DNA of 64,000 nt from Leptothrix sp. (in: b-proteobacteria) (GTDB lineage: Bacteria; Pseudomonadota; Gammaproteobacteria; Burkholderiales; Burkholderiaceae_C), in assembly GCA_013822685.1 (NCBI GenBank), contig PNKV01000001.1, positions 310,001 through 374,000 on the forward strand, in the 5' to 3' direction. Numbering within the stretch: position 1 is the stretch's first letter; the number at the start of each line of letters is the position of its first letter. Both the position numbers and the translations under genes were made by a program. Positions 33,534 through 41,441 of this stretch are shown here, in pieces. Under the pieces are notes generated by a model. The model made no database searches, had not been told where the DNA came from, and saw only the letters and a list, made by a program, of their open reading frames with translations.

Positions 33534-33557
33534 GAAGGAATTGCAGAAGGAATTGCA
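33534..33557. repeat. 12-bp tandem duplication upstream of the dehydrogenase gene
   Basis: GAAGGAATTGCA occurs twice back to back (33534-33545 and 33546-33557) in the gap between the dehydrogenase start and the araC-type gene's stop. Possible regulatory site or slippage product. Confidence 0.6.
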
Positions 33558-33575
33558 ATCAAGCGCGCTTGCGCC

Positions 33576-34610
33576 TCATTGCTGGCATTGCGACTGCCTT
33601 AGCCGCCCAGCGCTTGGCGCAAAACCAAACCACCGCTTGTAAGCCTGAGAAAAGCTGGACAAATCGCTGAAGCCCATCCGCTCGGCGATCTGGGTCAGCG
33701 ACAGCGTGTCATCGGCCAGCAACTCGTTGGCCTGGCGGCCCCGCACCTCGGCCAGCAGCACCCTGTACGACACGCCCTCATCCTGAAGCCGCCGCTTCAA
33801 GGTTCGGTCGCTGAGGCCCAGCGTGCGCGCGGCCTGCAGCAGGTCCGGGGCAGTGTTGAGCGGCACGGAATCAAGGTACTGGCGCACGCATTCGGCCGCA
33901 CCCAAGCGGGCGCGGCGGCGCTCCATCAATTCCTCACAGGCTCTTTCGCACATGGCCACGGTGACCGGATTGGCTTGAGGCAGCCGCAGGCTCAGGAGCT
34001 TGCTGTCGAATGACAAGCTGTTGCTGGCGGCCCCAAACTCAGGGCGGACACCGCCCATGCGCGGATGGTTGGCAAGCACGGCCGCACCAGGCTGCAAGAC
34101 GTGCTTGAGCGTGAACCGAGACAAGGTGAACTCCGCGCCCAGCGTCTCTTTCATCAGCCGCGAAGCCGCCGCCACATCGCGCTCAACCAGGAAGCGCTGG
34201 ATGACGGGCTCAACGTCCGGGGCGTCGAAAGTGACGGTGTACATCTCACCGTCCAGGCCGCCAGAAATCCGGCAGAAGGCAAACGTGAGGGGGATGAAAC
34301 GCAAGGCCAGCGCCAAGGCGTCGGCCGCTGTGGCGCTGCTGACCAGGCCTAGGCCCCACAAGCCGTATGAAGCGAAGTTGTAGCGCATGCCCACTTCCAG
34401 CCCCAACCCCGGCTGCTTGCACGCGCGGATGAGGTTGTGCACCACGCACAGTTCCTGGCTGGCATCGAGCTCAATGGCGGGGTCGGCCAGATCGGCTTCT
34501 TTCAGCCGGGAGCGGGCCAGGATTTTTGGGACATCCAGCCCTTGCTCTTGGCCAAATTCGACCAAAAGCCGAACGCTGGCGGCACTGCGCCTGAAATCCC
34601 AAAAGCTCAT
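33576..34610 (-). CDS. AraC family transcriptional regulator
   Basis: A 344-residue regulator. The N-terminal part is the arabinose-binding-like ligand domain of the OruR/ArgR type (LVEFGQEQGLDVPKILARSR), and the C-terminal double HTH (about 245-335) has LGLSDRTLKRRLQDEGVSYR and TLSLTQIAERMGFSDLSSFS. It is convergent in function with TetR on the other side of a shared upstream region: the AraC gene reads left and tetR reads right, with a copy of the 44-bp repeat between them. Such regulators often activate oxidative catabolic operons; the BVMO-esterase gene or the dehydrogenase are candidate targets. Confidence 0.88.
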   Translation of the reverse strand: MSFWDFRRSAASVRLLVEFGQEQGLDVPKILARSRLKEADLADPAIELDASQELCVVHNLIRACKQPGLGLEVGMRYNFASYGLWGLGLVSSATAADALALALRFIPLTFAFCRISGGLDGEMYTVTFDAPDVEPVIQRFLVERDVAAASRLMKETLGAEFTLSRFTLKHVLQPGAAVLANHPRMGGVRPEFGAASNSLSFDSKLLSLRLPQANPVTVAMCERACEELMERRRARLGAAECVRQYLDSVPLNTAPDLLQAARTLGLSDRTLKRRLQDEGVSYRVLLAEVRGRQANELLADDTLSLTQIAERMGFSDLSSFSQAYKRWFGFAPSAGRLRQSQCQQ

Positions 34611-34630
34611 GGCCGGTCGATCCCATTGAA

Positions 34631-34674
34631 TTGGCCCAAATCATAAAGCCTTTGTCCCCGGCCAACATTCTCAA
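34631..34674. repeat. 44-bp direct repeat, copy 1 (araC/tetR intergenic)
   Basis: Begins TTGGCCCAAATCATAAAG and contains TTTGTCCCC and CAACATTCTCAA. It matches 35400-35443 with four mismatches, and weaker similarity extends about 15 bases further. It lies between the divergent araC and tetR genes. Confidence 0.85.
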
Positions 34675-34746
34675 TGGCGGCGCCATCACAGACGATCACG
34701 GCAAGAAGGCACGCATTTCTCAAAACAAGACGTGGAACTGGGCAAC

Positions 34747-35415
34747 ATGGACAAAAGCGGGATGGATGCGGAACGCCCAGAGCGCCTCCACCTGGGCCGC
34801 TCCGAGGAGCAAAGGATTGCATGGCGTCGACATCGGCTTGTCGATGCGGGTATCCGCATTGCGGGTACACGGGGTTGCGCCCAGCTTGGTGTCCGGAAGG
34901 TGTGTGCAGAGGCCGACCTCAGCCACAGGTACTTCTATGAATCATTCGGATGCACCGATGAATTGCTCCTTGCGGCGTACGAACAGCTTCAGGCAGATCT
35001 CATTGCCACCGTCATGCTCGCGATGGGAAGTCTGTCCGAGCAGTGCTCCACCAGGTTGAATCGTTCCGTTGGGGCATTCCTGGGTTTCTTCGAGCACAAC
35101 ACGCATGCAAGGTGGATTCCATTCTTTGACAGCGCCCTTCTGAAAGCATTGAGCAAGGATCCAAACTGGCGCTTGTTGTCGGCGTATGAGGCGATGTTGA
35201 CTGATGAACTCAGGCGAGGGGGTGTGGGCAACGATCAAGCCGCTCAAGCCACAGCCAGTGGCTTGTTGGGCGCCACCATTCAGCTGACGGTTCGATGGCT
35301 TGCCACCAGGCCGGGCGAGCCGATCGACGAAACGCTGGCCGCGCTGCAGTTCATCCACGGGGCGGCCATTCAGTCCTTGCAGGACAGCGGTGGCGCAGTT
35401 TGGCCCGAATCATAA
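34747..35415 (+). CDS. TetR family transcriptional regulator
   Basis: A 222-residue regulator (a GTG five codons earlier is in frame). The N-terminal HTH (about 25-70) is RHRLVDAGIRIAGTRGCAQL, then VRKVCAEADLSHRYFYESFG, which is the TetR pattern with Tyr-Phe-Tyr in the recognition helix. The ligand domain is helical with no recognisable specificity. It is flanked by two copies of a 44-bp repeat: one upstream of itself and one upstream of the BVMO-esterase gene. A simple reading is that it controls both promoters. Confidence 0.88.
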   Translation: MDKSGMDAERPERLHLGRSEEQRIAWRRHRLVDAGIRIAGTRGCAQLGVRKVCAEADLSHRYFYESFGCTDELLLAAYEQLQADLIATVMLAMGSLSEQCSTRLNRSVGAFLGFFEHNTHARWIPFFDSALLKALSKDPNWRLLSAYEAMLTDELRRGGVGNDQAAQATASGLLGATIQLTVRWLATRPGEPIDETLAALQFIHGAAIQSLQDSGGAVWPES

Positions 35416-35443
35416 AGTCTTTGTCCCCAGGCAACATTCTCAA
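35400..35443. repeat. 44-bp direct repeat, copy 2 (upstream of the BVMO-esterase gene)
   Basis: Begins TTGGCCCGAATCATAAAG; 40 of 44 bases equal the copy at 34631-34674. It overlaps the last codons of tetR and ends about 70 bases before the fusion gene's ATG, the place expected for an operator or promoter. Confidence 0.85.
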
Positions 35444-35512
35444 GCGCGGTGCTATTGCGCATGATTGGCCCCCATGGCGGCGGCCTTTCGCCGCACTTGC
35501 AGGTTTCAGAAT

Positions 35513-37993
35513 ATGCAAAGCACCCGCTTGACCACAGACAACCCCCTCAACACGATCATCATCGGCTCCGGCTTCGCGGGGATCGGCATGGCGGTCGCAT
35601 TGAAGAAGGCTGGGCTTGGCGAATTCCTCATCCTTGAAAAGCGCAACGATGTGGGCGGCGTTTGGCGGGACAACACCTACCCGGGCGCGGCCTGTGATGT
35701 CCCCTCCCACCTGTACTCGTTTTCATTCGAGCCCAACCCGAACTGGTCGAGGGTGTTTGCGCCCCAAGCCGAGATCCACCAGTACCTGAAGCATTGCGCC
35801 GAGAAATACGGGCTGCTGCCATTCATCCGTTTCGGCTGTGAAGTGGCCCAAGCCGTCTACCACGAAGGGCTCGCGTTGTGGACCGTGACCTTGACCAGCG
35901 GCCAGATCCTGCAAGCCCGATTCCTTGTCACAGCCACAGGTCAGCTCAGCCGCCCGGTGTATCCCAAACTGAAAGGCATGGAAAGCTTTGAGGGGCACGT
36001 TTGCCACTCTGCCCATTGGGACCACGGCTACGACATGAAGGGTAAGCGCGTTGCGGTGATTGGCACGGGCGCTTCGGCCATCCAGTTCGTGCCTGCGATC
36101 TCGGATCGGGTGAACCAACTGACTGTTTTTCAACGCTCGGCCGCCTACATCCTGCCTCGTCCTGATGGCCCCTATGCGGGCTGGCGCAAGGCCTTGTTCA
36201 GGATGGCCCCTTGGACGATGAAGCTGCACCGGGCCCGCATCTATTCGCAGTACGAAGGCCGCGCTGTGGGTTTCACCCGCGTCAAGGCGCTGATGGACCT
36301 GGCCGTGGGCCTGCCTTTCAAGGCGTTGCTCCGTCGGCAAGTGGCCGACCCCGGTCTGCGTGCGCGGCTCACGCCCGACTACCCCATTGGCTGCAAGCGC
36401 ATCCTGCTGTCCAACGACTACCTGACCACGATGGCCAAGCCCAACGTGAAGGTGGTGACGGAAGGCATCCGACGCATCACGGCCGATGGCATCGAGACAG
36501 CGGACGGGCAGCACCACGCCGTGGATGCGATTGTCTACGGCACGGGGTTCGCGGCCACCGAGTTCCTCGCGCCAATGACCATCACCGGGCGGGACGGGTT
36601 GGATCTGAACGAAGCCTGGAGCAAGGGCGCGCAGGCCTATCTGGGCATGACGGTGCCGGGCTTCCCCAACTTCTTCATGCTCTATGGGCCCAACACCAAC
36701 TTGGGCCACAGCTCCATCATCTACATGCTCGAAAGCCAGATCGCCCACACCTTGAGGTGCATGAAGGCAGCGCACAAGGCGGGCGCCAACGCGATCGAGG
36801 TCGATGCGGCACGCTATGCCAGCTTCAATGGCACCGTGCAAAAACGATTGGCGGCCACGGTGTGGCAGGGTTGCAAAAGCTGGTACGTCGATGCCAACGG
36901 CCACAACAGCACGAACTGGCCTGGCTTCACCTTTGGGTACCGGTGGCTCACACGCTATTCCTCGCTCAACGCCTACAACTTCATCGAGCCGCATCGCGGC
37001 TCAGGCAATGTGATTCGGTTTGCTGAATCGAAGAGCGCGGTGGAATCACTCACTGCCAGCATCTTGAAGGCCCTGTTGCGCACCACATTCAAAGCCTTCA
37101 TTCGTCCGCCGTTCGGGGTGGGCGCGCAGCGCTTCATCGTGAGCGCCTTGTCTAACCTCATGCCCAGCCACCGGCATGTGCATGTTGCACGGCATGACAT
37201 CCATGGCGTCACCGCAGAAGTGATCTCGCCAAAACAAGCGCAAGTCCGGGGCGCCACCATCCTCTACTTGCATGGCGGAGGCTTTTGCACAGGCAGTGCC
37301 CGCACACACCGCAGTTTGACAACCCGCCTTGCCGCCACCGGCATGACGGTCTGGGTGCCTGAATACCGCCTCGCGCCCGAGCACCCACAGCCCGCCGCTG
37401 TCGAGGACGCACTGACCTGCTATCGCGCCTTGCTCAAGCAAGGCCTTGCACCTCACCAGATCGTGGTTGGCGGGGATTCTGCCGGTGGCGGCTTGGCCCT
37501 CGCGCTGGCCCTGAAACTGCGCGATGCGGGAGAGCCCATGCCCGCAGGGTTGATGCTGCTGTCGCCCTTCCTGGACAACACCCTGTCAGGGAAGACCATC
37601 CGCTCGGCTTCGGAGCTTGATCCGATGCTCAATGTGGCATGGCTGAAGCAGGCTGTGGATTGGTATGCGCCGGGCTCTAAAAATCCACACTTGTTGAGCG
37701 CCGATTTGCATGGGCTGCCTCCCATGCTGATTCAAGTGGGCGACCTGGAAATCCTCGAATCCGATGCAAGCAGGCTGAATGCCCGCGCCGCGCACTATGG
37801 CGTGCCTTGCCGCCTGGAAATCTATTCAGGCCGTTGGCATGTGTTTCAGCTTCAGGCGGCCTTCCTGGCCTCTTCAGCCAACGCGGTGACGCGCCTGGCC
37901 ACCTTCGCCAGCCAGAGAACGCAGGCCCAAACGCCTCACTTTGCCTGGCATGAGAGTGCAGGCGACCCGATCTCCAGGGCCATGGCGTTTTGA
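35513..37993 (+). CDS. Baeyer-Villiger monooxygenase fused to HSL-type esterase
   Basis: An 826-residue two-enzyme chain. Residues 1-about 510 are a type I flavin monooxygenase: FAD loop GSGFAG (18-23), BVMO fingerprint FEGHVCHSAHWD (159-170; FxGxxxHxxxWD) and NADPH loop VIGTGASA (182-189). Residues about 535-805 are an alpha/beta hydrolase of the hormone-sensitive-lipase family: HGGGF (587-591), nucleophile GDSAGGG (Ser656), acid Asp744 and His776. Known chemistry suggests oxidation of a ketone to an ester or lactone and immediate hydrolysis by the same protein. The frame is continuous through the join, so this is a true fusion. The ATG at 35513 was chosen because upstream in-frame residues lack similarity to the family. 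The substrate is unknown. Confidence 0.93.
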   Translation: MQSTRLTTDNPLNTIIIGSGFAGIGMAVALKKAGLGEFLILEKRNDVGGVWRDNTYPGAACDVPSHLYSFSFEPNPNWSRVFAPQAEIHQYLKHCAEKYGLLPFIRFGCEVAQAVYHEGLALWTVTLTSGQILQARFLVTATGQLSRPVYPKLKGMESFEGHVCHSAHWDHGYDMKGKRVAVIGTGASAIQFVPAISDRVNQLTVFQRSAAYILPRPDGPYAGWRKALFRMAPWTMKLHRARIYSQYEGRAVGFTRVKALMDLAVGLPFKALLRRQVADPGLRARLTPDYPIGCKRILLSNDYLTTMAKPNVKVVTEGIRRITADGIETADGQHHAVDAIVYGTGFAATEFLAPMTITGRDGLDLNEAWSKGAQAYLGMTVPGFPNFFMLYGPNTNLGHSSIIYMLESQIAHTLRCMKAAHKAGANAIEVDAARYASFNGTVQKRLAATVWQGCKSWYVDANGHNSTNWPGFTFGYRWLTRYSSLNAYNFIEPHRGSGNVIRFAESKSAVESLTASILKALLRTTFKAFIRPPFGVGAQRFIVSALSNLMPSHRHVHVARHDIHGVTAEVISPKQAQVRGATILYLHGGGFCTGSARTHRSLTTRLAATGMTVWVPEYRLAPEHPQPAAVEDALTCYRALLKQGLAPHQIVVGGDSAGGGLALALALKLRDAGEPMPAGLMLLSPFLDNTLSGKTIRSASELDPMLNVAWLKQAVDWYAPGSKNPHLLSADLHGLPPMLIQVGDLEILESDASRLNARAAHYGVPCRLEIYSGRWHVFQLQAAFLASSANAVTRLATFASQRTQAQTPHFAWHESAGDPISRAMAF

Positions 37994-38005
37994 CCACGCG
38001 CTCAT

Positions 38006-38029
38006 TGCACCACAAGCCTGTGTGGTGCA
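38006..38029 (+). terminator. Hairpin after the fusion gene
   Basis: TGCACCACA (38006-38014) and TGTGGTGCA (38021-38029) form a 9-bp stem with a 6-base loop, followed by TGCTTCCTTTT. The T-rich tail is imperfect, so termination before the next gene may be partial. Alternatively it is an operator for the hydrolase gene. Confidence 0.45.
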
Positions 38030-38068
38030 TGCTTCCTTTTCACATCGCATTACTTTCGGAACCAAACA

Positions 38069-38986
38069 GTGAAATCTCGCCGTTACCCTGACACCTCGCA
38101 TGTGCGCCTGCGGGAGATCAAGTCCACCTTCATGGCCGAAGGGGCCCTCTGTGGCGCCACGCTCTATGTGCCAGCGGACACCGCGCCCGATCAGGAACTG
38201 CCCACCATCCTCATGCTCGGCGGTTGGGGCAGCATTCAGCGGGCCATGACCTCATCGTTCACTCACAGCTTTGTCGAAGCAGGTTTCGCCGTGATGGAGT
38301 TCGACTATCCCGGATGGGGCGACAGTGGCGGCTTTCCCAGGCAGGGCATCGATCCATGGCGCCGCACACGGGTCGCAGATACCGCACTGGCGCACCTGAA
38401 ATCGCTGCCCATGGTGGCTGCCCACAAGATCACCCTGTGGGGCACGTCCTTCGGTGGTGGCCATGTGGTCGATCTGGCTTCTCAACATCCCGAACTGAAG
38501 GGCGCCATCATCCAGGTGCCCATGCTGGACGGCATGGCCGCCACGTTGGCCACGCCACCGCTGAGGCTCATCAAACTGGTGGCCCTAGGCGTGTGGGACT
38601 TGGTCAAACCTGGCGCACCGATCTACGTGCCGACACTGGGCCGCGAAGGCGAGTTCGCCACCATGGACCGCGACGGGGCCTGGGAGGCCATGGAAGTCGC
38701 GCTAGCTGCCTGGAAAGACCGCAGCTATGACAACCGCGTTGCCGCGAAGTCCGTGCTGACCATGCCGTTCTACCGCCCCTGGCTGCGCCTGAAGGACGTG
38801 AAGATTCCGATGCTCATGATCGGTGCGACGGGTGACACGGTCGCGCCATTTGTGGCAGACAAAGTCAAACGGGTCGGCAACCCGAATGTGCAGGTCATCC
38901 AGATCGACGCCAATCACTTCGACCCGTACTTCGATCCGCTGTTTCCAGAGGTCCTGGCCCCACAGCTGAAATTTCTTCGCCGATGA
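38069..38986 (+). CDS. Alpha/beta hydrolase
   Basis: A 305-residue hydrolase with a GTG start (an ATG at 38132 is an alternative). LMLGGWGSIQRAMTSSF is the oxyanion region, GTSFGGGHVVDLASQHPELK the nucleophile elbow (Ser in GTSFGG), with the acid at about 252 (GATGDTVAPF) and His at about 282 (DANHFDPYF). It has no signal peptide. It resembles the X-Pro-dipeptidyl-peptidase/DLH-like hydrolases with a lid. It follows the BVMO-esterase gene on the same strand and may act on a downstream ester or lactone; that is inferred from position only. Confidence 0.82.
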   Translation: MKSRRYPDTSHVRLREIKSTFMAEGALCGATLYVPADTAPDQELPTILMLGGWGSIQRAMTSSFTHSFVEAGFAVMEFDYPGWGDSGGFPRQGIDPWRRTRVADTALAHLKSLPMVAAHKITLWGTSFGGGHVVDLASQHPELKGAIIQVPMLDGMAATLATPPLRLIKLVALGVWDLVKPGAPIYVPTLGREGEFATMDRDGAWEAMEVALAAWKDRSYDNRVAAKSVLTMPFYRPWLRLKDVKIPMLMIGATGDTVAPFVADKVKRVGNPNVQVIQIDANHFDPYFDPLFPEVLAPQLKFLRR

Positions 38987-39035
38987 CGCATTCGACATGG
39001 CCTAATTCGGGGGAATTGCCAATTTAGGCGTCCGC

Positions 39036-41441
39036 ATGCCGCAGTCCAGCCCTCTTGAAACGTTGCTTTACGGGCGCCACGCAGTACAGCGCGAAAGCAT
39101 CGAACGCCTGCTGCGCATCGTCACGCTCAACGTGGTCGGCTGCCTGCTGCTGTGGATTGGCGTTCTGGCAGGGTTCAACCAGGCGTGGGGCACCGGTGCA
39201 GTGACAGCCTACGGGACCTTGGGTGCGCTCGGGTTTTACGCAGCCTTGCGCAGTGGGTTCTCGCGTCGTTGGCCAGACCCATCGTTGGCCTATCCGCTCC
39301 TGTTGTTCAGTGCAAGCGCCGTCGCACTCTCGTATGCGTTGATTGACGAAGCGCGCGGTGCGGCACTCCAGTTGCTGTGCTTGTTGCTCGCCTTTGAGAT
39401 GGACCGCTTGCACTGGCGCAAATTGCTCAGGGTGTCGCTGTACAGCGTTGCTGCCCTTTCAGGCACCTCCTTGGTACGCTGGTTGGTCGAGCCACAAGCC
39501 GTGCAAGTGAGTGTCGAGGTCTATAACCTGCTCATGGCCGGGGTGCTGCTGCCCGTGGCGATCATCGTGGGGGCCGAGGTAAGGCGCGTCTACAAACGAC
39601 AGTTTCAGCAACACGAAGAGCTGGGCCGCACGCTGGCGCAACTCAATGAACTGTCTACCCGCGACACACTGACAGGTCTGCTCAATCGCAGACAGATGTT
39701 GGTGTTGCTGGAGCAGGAGCAAAAGCGGCAACGTCGAACCGGGCAGCCATTTCATGTGGCCATTCTGGACATCGACTGGTTCAAGCGGGTCAATGACCAA
39801 TACGGCCACAACGCAGGGGACGCCGTCTTGCAGAGCTTTTCCACATTGGCCAGCGCTGCTTTGGCCAAGACAAACGCCTTGGGGCGCTGGGGTGGCGAGG
39901 AATTCATGCTGCTGATGCCAGGGGCCGACGACGCTCAGGCCATCAACGCCTTGCTGCGGGTCCGCGAAGCCATTGCCGGCCATGACTGGGGCAGCATTGC
40001 GCCGGGGCTGCAAGTGGGATTTTCAGCCGGAGCCAGCCAGCATGTGATTTCTGATTCCGTGTCCAGCGTCCTGGAGAGGGCGGATCGCGCGCTCTACCGC
40101 GCCAAAGAAAATGGGCGCGGTCAGACGGTCATGGCCAGCGAGGTCGGGAGTGCAGAGAGTTCGGTGCCGGTCGGGCGAGCGGTGCAGCCAATTTCTGCCT
40201 TCGGCAGCGAGCCCTTCCCGCCAAATGCGGCCCCACGGAACACGGCCAAGGCGGCACCATCTGATCAAAGAGACGATGCTGTGCGGGCGCGGCAAGATGC
40301 CTTGCCGGGCGGCCTTTTGAAACGCCTGGGCGATCTCGTTTTCAGCCAACGCGCCGACATACGCGACCATCTGCGCATGCCGATGCTGGCCATGGCCTTG
40401 TACGTCATCTGGATTGCGATGTTCCATTGGTATGCCATTCCGTCCGGACAGATGGACGCGACCTTGGGCATGTGGCTGATCCGCGTGGACATGGTGGCCA
40501 TCGTGGCCTTCTATCCACTGATCCGCAGCGGCTGGTCTGCTCGCTACCAAGATGGCCAATTGGCGCTGCCACAAGTGCTGGTGGCCTATGGAACCTGCAT
40601 GATGGGCTATGCGGCAGCCCCAGCGCTCAGGGCATCGGTGCTGCATTTGATGTGCGTGATACAGGTCTTCGCGATGGTGAGCCTCTACCCGCGAAGCAGC
40701 CGAATCGCCGGTGCCGGGGCTGTGCTGAGCTTGCTGGTGACGCTGGCGGTGATGGCCTGGATCGCTCCACCAGATTTCAATGTGAAGCTTGAGGCCTTGA
40801 AAATCCTGATGACGTGCTTCGTCCTGGGTCGGCTGTCGATGCTGGCATACGACTACAGCCAAGTGCGCGAGAAAGTTGAATCAGAGAAGCGTGAATTGGG
40901 TCACGCGGTCGCGAAGGTTCAGGAGCTCGTGGTGCGTGATGCGCTCACAGGCTTGTTCAACCGCAAACATCTGCAGGATCTGCTGACGCAGGAACAGGAA
41001 CGCTCTGGCCACACCGGCCAAGAGTCGTGCGTGGCACTGATTGACCTGGATCATTTCAAGCAGGTCAATGACACCCTTGGACACCAAGTTGGCGATGAAG
41101 TCCTCCAAAGGTTTGCAAAGCTGGCGCAATCGACACTCCGGGAAAGCGACGTCATTGGCCGTTGGGGCGGGGAAGAATTTCTGGTGCTGATGTATGACAC
41201 TGCGCCTTCAGGCGCCGGCCTGATGGCATTGGAGCGATTGCGAAAATGCTTTGCTGACTGCACTTCCCCCAATGCCCCGAATCTGAAGGTGACTTTTTCT
41301 TGTGGCATTTCGCAAATCGACCCTGGTGAACCGATTGCACAGTTGCTCGAACGCGTGGACCGCGCGCTCTACAAGGCCAAGGCTGCGGGCCGAAACCAGT
41401 GCGTGATCGCGGAAGATCCGGTGCGCCGTGACCAGAGCTAG
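39036..41441 (+). CDS. Twin membrane-GGDEF diguanylate cyclase (paralogue 2)
   Basis: An 801-residue protein with the order membrane block 1 (about 25-185), GGDEF 1 (about 205-370; TLTGLLNRRQMLVLLEQEQK, GGEEF near 285), Ala/Pro-rich linker, membrane block 2 (about 445-610) and GGDEF 2 (about 625-790; GLFNRKHLQDLLTQEQERSG, GGEEF near 708). The second domain has the inhibitory site RESD before GGEEF and the first does not (AKTN), so only the C-terminal cyclase should be product-inhibited. Both catalytic motifs are intact. It converges with its paralogue: the two stop codons share the sequence CTAG. Confidence 0.9.
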   Translation: MPQSSPLETLLYGRHAVQRESIERLLRIVTLNVVGCLLLWIGVLAGFNQAWGTGAVTAYGTLGALGFYAALRSGFSRRWPDPSLAYPLLLFSASAVALSYALIDEARGAALQLLCLLLAFEMDRLHWRKLLRVSLYSVAALSGTSLVRWLVEPQAVQVSVEVYNLLMAGVLLPVAIIVGAEVRRVYKRQFQQHEELGRTLAQLNELSTRDTLTGLLNRRQMLVLLEQEQKRQRRTGQPFHVAILDIDWFKRVNDQYGHNAGDAVLQSFSTLASAALAKTNALGRWGGEEFMLLMPGADDAQAINALLRVREAIAGHDWGSIAPGLQVGFSAGASQHVISDSVSSVLERADRALYRAKENGRGQTVMASEVGSAESSVPVGRAVQPISAFGSEPFPPNAAPRNTAKAAPSDQRDDAVRARQDALPGGLLKRLGDLVFSQRADIRDHLRMPMLAMALYVIWIAMFHWYAIPSGQMDATLGMWLIRVDMVAIVAFYPLIRSGWSARYQDGQLALPQVLVAYGTCMMGYAAAPALRASVLHLMCVIQVFAMVSLYPRSSRIAGAGAVLSLLVTLAVMAWIAPPDFNVKLEALKILMTCFVLGRLSMLAYDYSQVREKVESEKRELGHAVAKVQELVVRDALTGLFNRKHLQDLLTQEQERSGHTGQESCVALIDLDHFKQVNDTLGHQVGDEVLQRFAKLAQSTLRESDVIGRWGGEEFLVLMYDTAPSGAGLMALERLRKCFADCTSPNAPNLKVTFSCGISQIDPGEPIAQLLERVDRALYKAKAAGRNQCVIAEDPVRRDQS

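Noticed and set aside
38987-39035. Sigma-28-like site before the twin-GGDEF gene at 39036
   Set aside because: GCCAATTT is present but no TAAA-like -35 lies 15 bases before it.
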